From contig JALONP010000020.1 in assembly GCA_025454875.1 (NCBI GenBank), positions 1-64,000 of the forward strand: a DNA stretch of 64,000 nt, read 5' to 3'. The notes below the pieces were generated by a model. That model was given only the letters and a program-made list of their open reading frames with translations. It was not told where the DNA came from and did not search any database. This document shows positions 25,513-33,507 of the stretch, piece by piece; positions within the stretch are counted from its first letter, which is position 1, and every line of letters begins with the position of its first letter. This stretch comes from Bacteroidia bacterium. GTDB taxonomy: Bacteria > Bacteroidota > Bacteroidia > UKL13-3. A program made the translations under genes and the position numbers.

Positions 25513-26100
25513 ATGAGTATACCCATAACAAATATTAACGCGCATTTTGCACCACCCCGGAAGGGCAATATCCTCATAAGTGAACCCTATCTAAATGATT
25601 ACCACTTTAGGCGTTCCGTGGTATTGGTAAGTGATCACAACTCAGATGGTTCTGTAGGTTTTGTAGTGAACAGGTTGATTGATTTAACAACCAACGATGT
25701 GATTCCGGGTATGCTTAAACACAACTTTCCACTGTTTTTTGGCGGCCCTGTAGAACCTAATACGTTGCACTTTATTCATACAGTTGGTCCCGACTTAACA
25801 GGTGCACAAGAAATTGCCAACGGCATTTATTGGGGAGGTGATATTGAATTAATCGATGACTTGATTGAACAGGGAATTGCGGAACCCTATTCCTTTAAGT
25901 TTTTTTCGGGCTATTCGGGCTGGGGCGCCTCACAATTGGAAGAAGAAATTGAACAAAAAGCATGGTGGGTATACCATAAACCCTCAACTGAATTGCTATT
26001 TGATGATGATTTGGATCAAATGTGGCGAAACATTGTGAAACATATGGACCCTCGATTTTCTTATATGGCCGATGCCCCAGAAGATCGGAGTTGGAACTAA
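25513..26100 (+). CDS. yqgE: YqgE/AlgH family protein
   Basis: A 195-residue cytoplasmic protein of the UPF0301/YqgE (AlgH) family, whose biochemical role is not settled. Family motifs are GNILISEPYLNDYHFRRSVVL, GSVGFVVNRL, FGGPVE, IYWGGD and SGYSGWGASQLEEEI, in the normal order and spacing. It is divergent from pdxH, whose start is 118 bases away. A hairpin (26108-26133) and tRNA-Cys on the opposite strand follow. No operon partner is visible. Confidence 0.88.
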   Translation: MSIPITNINAHFAPPRKGNILISEPYLNDYHFRRSVVLVSDHNSDGSVGFVVNRLIDLTTNDVIPGMLKHNFPLFFGGPVEPNTLHFIHTVGPDLTGAQEIANGIYWGGDIELIDDLIEQGIAEPYSFKFFSGYSGWGASQLEEEIEQKAWWVYHKPSTELLFDDDLDQMWRNIVKHMDPRFSYMADAPEDRSWN

Positions 26101-26107
26101 ACAAAAC

Positions 26108-26133
26108 AGCCCTTAAGGAAATCCTTAAGAGCT
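26108..26133. terminator. Hairpin between yqgE and tRNA-Cys
   Basis: Perfect 8-bp stem CTTAAGGA/TCCTTAAG with a 2-nt gap, flanked by AGC/GCT that extends it. It lacks a strong T run, so a terminator role for yqgE or for the tRNA transcript is plausible but weak. Confidence 0.45.
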
Positions 26134-26145
26134 GCGCTTTAGACG

Positions 26146-26216
26146 AGGTACCGAGCAGATTCGAACTGCTGTACGAGCTTTTGCAGAGCTCTGCCTAGCC
26201 TCTCGGCCACGGTACC
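26146..26216 (-). tRNA. tRNA-Cys (GCA)
   Basis: A 71-nt cloverleaf on the minus strand. The acceptor stem GGTACCG pairs with CGGTACC, with discriminator T. The anticodon stem GAGCT/AGCTC encloses the loop CTGCAAA with anticodon GCA, and the T arm has GTTCGAATC. CCA is not encoded. The neighbours are yqgE and the DUF4920 lipoprotein gene. Confidence 0.92.
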
Positions 26217-26340
26217 ATTTTGAAGTAGCAAATATAAACAATTTCATTTCCCATCATTTTTTTTTCTAAAAAAAATACTCCCACCGAGTGGGATTTATGG
26301 TAAATAGCTAACTTGCAGGGCTTAATTAGAAAAAAATATC

Positions 26341-26835
26341 ATGAAAAAAATTGCAATGATTGCGGCTGTTCTTTACTTAGCAGCATGCGGAAACACCACC
26401 AACAACACACAAGCCGGAACTGCAGCTGATAGCAGTGCTACAGCCGGAACTGAAACTTATTTTGGAGCAAAAATTACAGCTGATAGCGCATTGCCAATTA
26501 CAGAACTTGCAACTGCAATGGGAGATCAAACATCATTAAACGTTAAATTAGAAGCTCCTGTTGAGGCTGTTTGCCAGAAAAAGGGTTGCTGGATGGATTT
26601 AAAAACTGCAGATGGAAGCATGCGTGTAACTTTTAAAGATTATGGTTTTTTTGTACCGAAAGATGCTGCTGGGAAAACGGCAATTGTTGAAGGTGTTGCT
26701 AAAGTAGAAGAAACATCAATTGCTGACTTAAAGGAATACGCAAAAGATGCCGGAAAAACTCAAGCTGAAATTGACGCCATTACCGCTGCAAAAAAAGAAT
26801 TGGTATTTGAAGCGTCTGGCGTCATCTTAAAATAA
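26341..26835 (+). CDS. DUF4920 lipoprotein
   Basis: A 164-residue lipoprotein. The lipobox YLAAC places the mature N-terminal Cys at residue 16. A short Thr/Ala/Ser-rich linker is followed by the DUF4920 domain (FGAKITADSALPITEL to the end), which has an OB-like pattern with VCQKKGCWMDLK and FKDYGFFVPKD. The two cysteines in CQKKGC could bind metal or form a disulfide; the family's function is unknown. It is periplasmic, anchored in the inner or outer membrane. The cytochrome-like lipoprotein gene follows in the same direction after 32 bases and may be co-transcribed. Confidence 0.8.
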   Translation: MKKIAMIAAVLYLAACGNTTNNTQAGTAADSSATAGTETYFGAKITADSALPITELATAMGDQTSLNVKLEAPVEAVCQKKGCWMDLKTADGSMRVTFKDYGFFVPKDAAGKTAIVEGVAKVEETSIADLKEYAKDAGKTQAEIDAITAAKKELVFEASGVILK

Positions 26836-26867
26836 TGCTAAACTCGTTTTGATTGACAGACGATCAT

Positions 26868-27362
26868 ATGAACCAATTTAAATTTATTTGGGCATTATTG
26901 GTTGTGGGTAGTTTCACCCTTATTGGATGTGAACCAAAAAACAGCAACACAACATCAACCCAACAAACGGTTGCAGACTCGGCAGATGCCAGTTGTTCGC
27001 AAGAAACGGTGATGGATCCTAACAATGCTAAGCCAATGGCATTAATGATGCGGCAAATGGCTGCAAATGCTGATAGCATGAAAGCTGCCATTTTACGTTA
27101 TGAACAATTGGACTCTACAAAATATCCGTTTATTCGGTTTTATTTGGTTGAACCTACGGACCCTTCTGTTTTAGAACCGACCTTTTATGAAAACGCGCGC
27201 TTGTTTCAAGAAGCCTATCAAGCTTTGTTTAAACATCCGAAGGAACAAGCCAAACATTTCAATCTGGTGATTCAAAAATGCGTGAATTGCCACGAAAGTT
27301 ATTGCAGTGGTCCATTAAAACGCATACGCAAATTGTATATACCACTCACACAAAATCCTTAA
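26868..27362 (+). CDS. Lipoprotein with a single c-type heme motif
   Basis: A 164-residue lipoprotein. The start is set at the ATG 26868, which gives a proper signal sequence with lipobox SFTLIGC; the in-frame TTG upstream would not. Near the C-terminus C-V-N-C-H is a CxxCH heme-attachment motif, followed by SYCSGPLKRIRKL. The middle has two helical stretches, one rich in Met. This suggests a small periplasmic cytochrome c-like or heme-binding protein with covalent heme. No methionine ligand can be named with certainty, and the rest matches no family I know. It ends at a strong bidirectional terminator. Confidence 0.65.
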   Translation: MNQFKFIWALLVVGSFTLIGCEPKNSNTTSTQQTVADSADASCSQETVMDPNNAKPMALMMRQMAANADSMKAAILRYEQLDSTKYPFIRFYLVEPTDPSVLEPTFYENARLFQEAYQALFKHPKEQAKHFNLVIQKCVNCHESYCSGPLKRIRKLYIPLTQNP

Positions 27363-27363
27363 A

Positions 27364-27393
27364 AAAAATCCCATTCTTTCGAATGGGATTTTT
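27364..27393. terminator. Bidirectional terminator
   Basis: A 13-bp stem (AAAAATCCCATTC/GAATGGGATTTTT) with loop TTTC between the convergent cytochrome-like gene and pdhB. It has A and T tracts on both sides, so it serves both genes. Confidence 0.9.
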
Positions 27394-28374
27394 TTATGCT
27401 TTGTATAAAACCGCTTTTATAGCTTTAGTTGTTCTTTCTACGTTTGGCAAGAACTCCTGCACAAATGTTGGCGCATAACCTAGTGGAGCATCAGCCGTGC
27501 AAATCCGATGAATTGGCGCATCTAAATAATCGAATGCTTTTTTCTGTACCATATAAGATATTTCAGTAGAGATTGACGCTAATGGCCAAGCCTCTTCAAC
27601 AATAACCAACCTGTTTGTTTTTTGCACTGATTGAATAATGGTATCATAGTCAATTGGCCTTACGGTCATCAAATCTATTACCTCACATGAGATTCCTTCT
27701 GCTGCTAAGGCCTCTGCAGTTGCCAAAGCTACTTTCATAATTTTACCGAATGACACAATAGTTACGTCTGTTCCCTCGCGCTTAACAGCAGCCTTTCCAA
27801 TTGGTATCAGATATTCTTCTTCTGGAACTTCTCCCTTATCACCATACATTTGCTCACTCTCCATAAAAATAACTGGATCATTATCACGGATAGCTGATTT
27901 GAGTAACCCCTTTGCATCAGCTGGATTTGAGGGCACCACCACTTTTAAGCCAGGGCAGTTGGCATACCAATTTTCGAACGCTTGTGAGTGTTGTGCACCC
28001 AACTGACCAGCAGAACCAGTTGGCCCTCTAAACACCATAGGAATATTAAACTGCCCACCGCTCATTTGGTACATTTTAGCAGCAGCATTAATCACTTGAT
28101 CAATTGCAACAAGTGAGAAATTGAACGTCATAAATTCAACAATCGGACGCAATCCATTCATTGCTGCTCCAACAGCTATGCCTGCAAAACCAAGCTCTGC
28201 AATGGGAGTATCAATAATGCGTTTAGGTCCAAATTCGTCAAGCATTCCTTGACTTACTTTATACGCACCATTGTATTCAGCAACTTCTTCGCCCATCAAA
28301 AATATTTGCTCATCGCGTTTCATTTCCTCTGTCATCGCCTCGCGAAGGGCTTCTCTAAACTGGATTACTCTCAT
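27394..28374 (-). CDS. pdhB: Pyruvate dehydrogenase E1 component, beta subunit
   Basis: Beta subunit of the thiamine-diphosphate-dependent E1 heterotetramer that decarboxylates pyruvate and loads acetyl groups onto the E2 lipoyl domain. The 326 residues match the family: MRVIQFREALREAMTEEM, FLMGEEVAEYNGAYKVSQG, RIIDTPIAELGFAGIAVGAA, GPTGSAGQLGAQHSQAFENW and the C-terminal VIDLMTVRPIDYDTI. The gene for the alpha subunit is not next to it, so the two subunits are encoded apart. It stands alone, with a good promoter upstream (-7 at 28398-28405) and a shared terminator. Confidence 0.92.
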   Translation of the reverse strand: MRVIQFREALREAMTEEMKRDEQIFLMGEEVAEYNGAYKVSQGMLDEFGPKRIIDTPIAELGFAGIAVGAAMNGLRPIVEFMTFNFSLVAIDQVINAAAKMYQMSGGQFNIPMVFRGPTGSAGQLGAQHSQAFENWYANCPGLKVVVPSNPADAKGLLKSAIRDNDPVIFMESEQMYGDKGEVPEEEYLIPIGKAAVKREGTDVTIVSFGKIMKVALATAEALAAEGISCEVIDLMTVRPIDYDTIIQSVQKTNRLVIVEEAWPLASISTEISYMVQKKAFDYLDAPIHRICTADAPLGYAPTFVQEFLPNVERTTKAIKAVLYKA

Positions 28375-28397
28375 GAATGTATATTATTTAAGAAGTG

Positions 28398-28426
28398 CAA
28401 AAATAAACCTATTCCGAAGGTTTCAA
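28398..28426 (-). promoter_or_regulatory. pdhB promoter (TTTTG-N18-TATTTTTG)
   Basis: Minus strand: the -7 element TATTTTTG (28398-28405) matches TAnnTTTG exactly, and TTG of the -33 box is at 28424-28426, with an 18-base spacer. The -7 box ends 23 bases before the pdhB ATG. This is the standard Bacteroidota housekeeping promoter layout. Confidence 0.75.
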
Positions 28427-28469
28427 AATCAAATACCAACAGCAGAGGTTGTAGCTGTGTATGTGGTGC

Positions 28470-29132
28470 TTACCATATTAATTTAAAAAAGGTGCGCTCA
28501 TCGTCATCCATTGTGATTGTGGCTTGATGGGCATTTAACACAACATAAAACAATTGAATAACTGGATTTTGGCTTGCAGAATCCAACCAACGCTTTACCT
28601 CGGGCTGCACCATCGCCTTTGTTTCTGGGTTTGTACACGAAGCAATCAATTGAGCTTTACCCTCATTGTTTAGTAAATCAAGATTGATTTGGATACCAGC
28701 AGTTGCATATTTCAAACAATGGTTAAGTAAATTGGCAATAGCCAGTGGCAATACGCTTAGATCAGACGTGGTTGTTTTAGCCATGATTTGCGTTTGCAAA
28801 TCAATTTCCTTCGTACTCATTTCAGGTTGGATTAATTTTAGCAAAGCAGCCATGAATTCCCCTGAATCAACAGTTACAGGTAGTATTTTGAGGTTATTAG
28901 AAATGCACTTTACCCATGCAATGAATGTTTGCGTATGCACGTATGAGCGAATTGCTTGTTGATTGATTATACTCAAATAATCCAACTGTTGAGCAGCTGA
29001 TAATTGGTCAAACTGTTTGATGAGCAATTCGGAGAAACCCAACAACCCATTAAATGGGCCGCGGGTATCGTGTGCAAACTGCGAAAGCAACGTATAATCA
29101 ATAGATGCTTTGGATACAGATTGGTCAGACAT
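28470..29132 (-). CDS. Degenerate histidine kinase-like protein
   Basis: A 220-residue soluble protein with a HisKA-like dimerisation segment. The H-box is FAHDTRGPFNGLLGFSELL, with the phospho-accepting His at residue 21. An N-box-like helix LPLAIANLLNHCLKYA follows. The ATP-binding G-boxes (DNGxG, GLGL) are absent: the region reads LIASCTNPETKAMVQPEV. So it probably cannot phosphorylate itself and may act as a phosphotransfer or phosphatase partner, or be phosphorylated by another kinase. Its start is one base beyond the stop of the LytTR response regulator gene, so the two are co-transcribed. It has no sensor or membrane segment. Confidence 0.7.
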   Translation of the reverse strand: MSDQSVSKASIDYTLLSQFAHDTRGPFNGLLGFSELLIKQFDQLSAAQQLDYLSIINQQAIRSYVHTQTFIAWVKCISNNLKILPVTVDSGEFMAALLKLIQPEMSTKEIDLQTQIMAKTTTSDLSVLPLAIANLLNHCLKYATAGIQINLDLLNNEGKAQLIASCTNPETKAMVQPEVKRWLDSASQNPVIQLFYVVLNAHQATITMDDDERTFFKLIW

Positions 29133-29133
29133 G

Positions 29134-29913
29134 CTACAATGTAGACGTAAGTTTAAATTTATTTTTGATAATGGAGAAGTAATTGCGGCTTACTTCAAAT
29201 GGATTACTTTCTCCTTTTAAATACAGTATACCGGTATCATAGGTCCCCTTCTCTATTTTGAGTACATTGTGCAAATTCACAATTGTTGATCTGTGAATAC
29301 GGAAGAAATCTTCTAGGGGAAGTTTATCTTCCCATACTTTAATGAGTCCGTATGTTACAAACTTGGTACCGTCTTGCAAGGCTACGTTGGTATAATTTCC
29401 TTTTGCTTCAATAAAATTGATATCACTGATTTTAATGAATTTCATTTCATTGTTAATGTTCATCAAAATCATATTGCTGAATGCAAGGCGATTTACATCT
29501 TTCACTACTTCTTGTTTAGCTCCTGAAGCAGTTGATTCATCTACTGACCCAATACGGCTCAATGCTTTGCTTAAACGCTCAAAACTAATAGGCTTTACAA
29601 TATAATCGATTGTATTGTATTCAAATGCTTTAACCGCAAACTCAGTAAATGAAGTCACGAATAAAATATCGGTTTTAGGCTTTTCACGAAGTAATTTGAT
29701 TAAATCGAGTGAATTGGCTCCCTCTAAATCAATATCTAGAATGAGTAAGTCGATTTCAGTTGAAAGGGTTCCTATCAAATCAGCTGCCTCTTTATACCTT
29801 GATGCTTTACCAATAATGTTAATCAAAGGGAAACTCTTCAGAAACTCTGTTAACAACGCAACTGACGCTGCATCGTCTTCAACAATAATGGTATTAATTA
29901 CTGGTTTACTCAT
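29134..29913 (-). CDS. LytTR-family response regulator (copy 1)
   Basis: A two-component regulator of 259 residues. The receiver domain (about 6-125) has acidic pair ED at 12-13, phospho-acceptor Asp60 (LLILDIDLEG), the conserved Thr/Ser switch (FVTSF) and Lys in DYIVKPISF. A linker leads to the LytTR DNA-binding domain (about 155-255, IEAKGNYTNVAL, FFRIHRSTIVNL, EVSRNYFSIIK). It heads a two-gene unit with the degenerate kinase. A second LytTR regulator lies 1 kb away in the same orientation (30929-31672) and shares the same domain plan. Target genes cannot be seen. Confidence 0.9.
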   Translation of the reverse strand: MSKPVINTIIVEDDAASVALLTEFLKSFPLINIIGKASRYKEAADLIGTLSTEIDLLILDIDLEGANSLDLIKLLREKPKTDILFVTSFTEFAVKAFEYNTIDYIVKPISFERLSKALSRIGSVDESTASGAKQEVVKDVNRLAFSNMILMNINNEMKFIKISDINFIEAKGNYTNVALQDGTKFVTYGLIKVWEDKLPLEDFFRIHRSTIVNLHNVLKIEKGTYDTGILYLKGESNPFEVSRNYFSIIKNKFKLTSTL

Positions 29914-29985
29914 GTTTTTAGATTTACAAGCGGTGAAATTACAGTTTGAATAGCAATATTACAAACATAAATTATACATATCGCT

Positions 29986-29993
29986 TACATTTG
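29986..29993 (+). promoter_or_regulatory. -7 element TACATTTG of the RlmI-like gene
   Basis: Exact match to TAnnTTTG, ending 11 bases before the ATG at 30005. No good -33 TTTG is visible at 17-23 bases upstream. Confidence 0.55.
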
Positions 29994-30004
29994 CATCTTC
30001 TATT

Positions 30005-30925
30005 ATGAAAAAAGAAATTGAACCAAAATTAGCCCAATTGCCTTTGTTCACACCCCTTCATTGGAAAAGCTACAGGCTAATAGACGCGGGTAATGGCGAA
30101 AAACTGGAGCAGTTTGGATCCATTGTTACGCGCAGGCCAGAGCCACAGGCGCTTTGGGACAAAGAGTTGAGCGAAAAAGAATGGCAACAAACCGCTGATG
30201 TTACCTTTATTCAAAAAGGAAGTCACAGTGGTGAGTGGCGAAAACATAAACCCGTTGGCGATAAATGGCAGATGGAATATGCATACCGAAAATATAAGCT
30301 ACAGTTTAACCTTTCGCTCACCTCATTTAAACATATTGGAATTTTTCCGGAGCAAGCGCTAAACTGGGATTTCATCATCGATGAATGTGAAGCAATGTCT
30401 AACAAACACACTCCTAAAGTGCTGAACTTATTTGCTTATACAGGTGGTGCTTCATTAGCTGCGAAAGCTGCTGGTGCTGATGTAACACATGTTGATTCTA
30501 TTAAACAAGTCATCAGTTGGTCACGCGAAAACATGGAATCGAGCGGATTAACAGATATACGATGGGTTGTTGAAGATGCGCTTAAATTTGTAAAGCGGGA
30601 AGTAAAACGCGGAAAATTGTACAATGGAATCATCCTTGATCCCCCAGCTTATGGTATTGGAGCAAATGGAGAAAGATGGAAGCTTGAAGAACATTTAAAT
30701 GAACTGCTAGCTGAAGTAGCTTTGTTGCTTGATCCTCAAAACCACTTTTTGGTTCTCAACATGTACTCATTAGGCATGAGTGCCCTAATAACAGAAAATT
30801 TAGTGAAATCGCACTTTAAGCATGTTAACGAAACATCGGAAGTTGCAGAGGTGTATTTACCTACAATCAAACAATCAAAACTCCCTTTGGGAATTGTGGC
30901 GCGTTACAAACACCACCAACCCTAA
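30005..30925 (+). CDS. RlmI-like SAM-dependent methyltransferase
   Basis: A class I SAM methyltransferase of 306 residues. It belongs to the RlmI/RlmK-type group (PF10672-like), which mostly makes 5-methylcytosine or related marks in rRNA. Motif I is VLNLFAYTGGASLAAKAAGA, followed by the acidic loop THVDSIKQVISWSRENM and the catalytic-type motif ILDPPAYG. The N-terminal 130 residues are a family-specific extension with no PUA domain, unlike E. coli RlmI. The target nucleotide is not determined. It stands between two LytTR regulators on the opposite strand, ending 3 bases from one of them. I see no functional link. Confidence 0.8.
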   Translation: MKKEIEPKLAQLPLFTPLHWKSYRLIDAGNGEKLEQFGSIVTRRPEPQALWDKELSEKEWQQTADVTFIQKGSHSGEWRKHKPVGDKWQMEYAYRKYKLQFNLSLTSFKHIGIFPEQALNWDFIIDECEAMSNKHTPKVLNLFAYTGGASLAAKAAGADVTHVDSIKQVISWSRENMESSGLTDIRWVVEDALKFVKREVKRGKLYNGIILDPPAYGIGANGERWKLEEHLNELLAEVALLLDPQNHFLVLNMYSLGMSALITENLVKSHFKHVNETSEVAEVYLPTIKQSKLPLGIVARYKHHQP

Positions 30926-30928
30926 TGA

Positions 30929-31672
30929 TTACATCTTGTACTTTTTCTTGATTTGAAAAAAGTAACTTCTGCTTATTTCAAATGGTTTGTTCACATTGTT
31001 CAAGTACAAACGACCTGTATCGTTTGCCCATTTCTCAATTCGCGAAACATTGCTCAAATTAATAATAGTTGACCGGTGAATTTGAATAAAGAGCTCATCA
31101 GGTAAACGTGTGTCCCAATTTTTGATTGAGTTATATGTCACACTTAATCGGCCATCTTTTAAATATACTTTAGTGTAATTGCCGTAGGCTTCAATGTAAT
31201 TAATTTCGGACACGTTTACGAACGATAATTTACTATCAAAATTTAATAGGATAATATGTTCGGGAGTGAATTTAACGTTTACGTCTTCCTCATCCCATGT
31301 TTCGTTGTTTTCCCATTTATTGGTAACCTTTTCTATTGCCCGGGTTAACCTATCGAGGCTGATGGGTTTCAATAAATAATCGATAGCGTTTAGCTCAAAT
31401 GCTTTGATGGCAAAATCGCTATGAGAGGTTATAAAAATAACCATTGGTTTATAGTTGATTTTACCTAACAAATCAATCGAAGTGATTCCATTTAAATCAA
31501 CATCCAAGAACAACAAATCGGGTCGTTCATCATCAATTAATTGTAAGGCTTGTTCAAAATCTGACGCTTCACCAATTACATTGATTTTATCAAACGTTGA
31601 AAGCAATTTTTTGAGAACCATCCTCATGGTCTCTACATCATCTACCAATACTGTTTTAATGGTATCCTTCAT
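30929..31672 (-). CDS. LytTR-family response regulator (copy 2)
   Basis: A 247-residue paralogue of the regulator at 29134-29913. Its receiver has DD at 11-12, Asp57 (LLFLDVDLNG), FITSH and YLLKPISL. The LytTR domain (about 145-245) has IEAYGNYTKVYL, FIQIHRSTIINL and EISRSYFFQIK. No histidine kinase gene adjoins it, so it is an orphan regulator unless it shares the degenerate kinase next to copy 1. A 207-base gap free of genes separates it from lysS. Confidence 0.88.
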   Translation of the reverse strand: MKDTIKTVLVDDVETMRMVLKKLLSTFDKINVIGEASDFEQALQLIDDERPDLLFLDVDLNGITSIDLLGKINYKPMVIFITSHSDFAIKAFELNAIDYLLKPISLDRLTRAIEKVTNKWENNETWDEEDVNVKFTPEHIILLNFDSKLSFVNVSEINYIEAYGNYTKVYLKDGRLSVTYNSIKNWDTRLPDELFIQIHRSTIINLSNVSRIEKWANDTGRLYLNNVNKPFEISRSYFFQIKKKYKM

Positions 31673-31879
31673 ACATAGGTTCGTGTTGCTGCTACTGGTT
31701 TAATTGTGGTTTCTTCAATAATACAATTGTTTCATTAAAAAGCAATAGGTATTTAAAATGGCCTTGTTAATATAAAGTTACTACTACGATTGTACTGCTT
31801 TCGAAGAAGTTAACCTGTTCTCATATTCACCTAAGACAATTCAAAAACAATTTCGGGATGCCTTACCAAACCTTGTAAA

Positions 31880-33406
31880 CTACAAATGAGGCTCTTGCCC
31901 CTCAGTCCTTTCAGGCCTCATTTGAGGGAAGAAAAGCACATCTTGTATCGAAGGATTATTCGTCATAATCATTACCAAACGATCTATTCCAATACCAATG
32001 CCTGCTGTTGGTGGCATGCCGTATTCCAACGCACGCAAAAAGTCATGATCAATAAACATGGCCTCGTCATCGCCCCTTTCCATTAATTGAACTTGCTCCT
32101 CAAAACGAGCCCGTTGGTCAATAGGATCATTTAATTCTGAGTACGCATTTGCCAACTCTTTTCCATTTACCATTAGCTCAAAACGCTCAACCAACCCTTC
32201 ATGATTCCTATGCTTTTTGGTTAAAGGACTCATCTCTATAGGGTAATCGGTTATAAATGTTGGCTGAACAAAATGAGGTTCACATTTAGCTCCAAAGATT
32301 TCGTCAATCAGTTTCCCCTTGCCACTCGAGTCGGCAACTTCAATATGCAACTGCTTGCATACTGCTCTAAGGCCAGCCTCATCCATATTGCTTACATCAA
32401 TTCCAGTATATTGGGCAATGGCGTCATACATCGATATGCGCTTAAACGGACGTTTGAAGTCGATGATTTTATCTCCGACTTGCACTTCGGTTGTGCCATG
32501 CAATTCGATGGCAATTTTTTCCATCAATTCTTCGGTTAAATCCATCATCCAATTGTAATCTTTGTAAGCCACATAGAGTTCCATTACAGTAAACTCAGGA
32601 TTATGGGTACGGTCCATACCTTCGTTTCTAAAATTGCGAGAAAACTCATACACTCCATCAAATCCACCTACAATCAAACGCTTTAAATACAACTCATTTG
32701 CTATTCGCAAATACATCGGAATATCAAGTGTATTGTGGTGCGTAACAAATGGCCTAGCTGCCGCTCCGCCCGGAATAGCTTGTAGAACGGGCGTGTCAAC
32801 TTCCAAATAACCTTTTTCGTTGTAAAAATTACGAATCGTATTCATTAACCGTGTACGTTTAACAAACGTATCTTTTACTGCAGGATTAATGATTAAATCA
32901 ACATACCGTTGCCTGTACCTAAACTCTGGATTGGTTACTGCATCAAAGGTTTCGCCATCTTTTTCTTTTACAATTGGCAATGGTTTGAGTGCCTTTGATA
33001 ACAACTGAAGCGACTCAACGTGAATGGATGTTTCACCTGTTTTGGTTGTAAACACAAACCCTTTCACCCCAATAATATCACCAATATCAAGTAGTTTTTT
33101 GAAAAGGATATCATACAAGGTTTTGTCCTCCCCTTTGCAAATATCATCACGTCTGATATATAATTGAATTTTGCCCGAACTGTCTTGAATTACACAAAAA
33201 GCAGCCTTTCCCATATCACGCACACTCATAATTCGGCCAGCAATCGAAATGTTCTTGAATTCGATTTTCTCCGCATGGTAGTGGGTTAATATATCCATTG
33301 CCGAAGTGTTCACTTCGAAGAGTTGTGCCGGATACGGATTGATACCCAATTGTTCAATTTCGTGTAGTTTTTGCCTTCTCAATAATTCCTGATCGTTCAA
33401 TTCCAT
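31880..33406 (-). CDS. lysS: Lysyl-tRNA synthetase, class II
   Basis: Charges tRNA-Lys with lysine in the cytoplasm. The 508 residues hold the N-terminal OB-fold anticodon-binding domain (IAGRIMSVRDMGKAAFCVIQD) and the class II catalytic domain with motif 1 (FVKRTRLMNTIRNFYNEKGYLEVDTPVLQ), motif 2 (FRNEGMDRTHNPEFTVMELY) and motif 3 (GIGIGIDRLVMIMTN). The C-terminal VLFFPQMRPE is typical of LysS. It is divergent from rlmN; on its upstream side a CAAAAATA block (33433-33440) is a candidate -7 (TATTTTTG on the minus strand). Confidence 0.95.
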   Translation of the reverse strand: MELNDQELLRRQKLHEIEQLGINPYPAQLFEVNTSAMDILTHYHAEKIEFKNISIAGRIMSVRDMGKAAFCVIQDSSGKIQLYIRRDDICKGEDKTLYDILFKKLLDIGDIIGVKGFVFTTKTGETSIHVESLQLLSKALKPLPIVKEKDGETFDAVTNPEFRYRQRYVDLIINPAVKDTFVKRTRLMNTIRNFYNEKGYLEVDTPVLQAIPGGAAARPFVTHHNTLDIPMYLRIANELYLKRLIVGGFDGVYEFSRNFRNEGMDRTHNPEFTVMELYVAYKDYNWMMDLTEELMEKIAIELHGTTEVQVGDKIIDFKRPFKRISMYDAIAQYTGIDVSNMDEAGLRAVCKQLHIEVADSSGKGKLIDEIFGAKCEPHFVQPTFITDYPIEMSPLTKKHRNHEGLVERFELMVNGKELANAYSELNDPIDQRARFEEQVQLMERGDDEAMFIDHDFLRALEYGMPPTAGIGIGIDRLVMIMTNNPSIQDVLFFPQMRPERTEGQEPHL

Positions 33407-33468
33407 TTGGTATGTTGCTTTTAAAAGAGGTGCAAAAATATAAAAAGCTAGTCCATTTAATACAGATT

Positions 33469-33499
33469 TTTGCCACTGCCATGCATTCGGTTATCTTTG
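33469..33499 (+). promoter_or_regulatory. rlmN promoter (TTTG-N19-TATCTTTG)
   Basis: The -33 box TTTG (33469-33472) and the -7 box TATCTTTG (33492-33499) are both exact, with a 19-base spacer. The -7 box ends 8 bases before the ATG at 33508. This makes the longer frame starting at 33412 unlikely to be translated. Confidence 0.8.
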
Positions 33500-33507
33500 C
33501 CTTTATC

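Noticed and set aside
25396-25545. 50-codon N-terminal extension of pdxH
   Set aside because: Overlaps the divergent yqgE start and has no similarity to the family.
33412-33507. 32-codon N-terminal extension of rlmN
   Set aside because: The promoter -33 and -7 boxes lie inside it and the family N-terminus starts at 33508.
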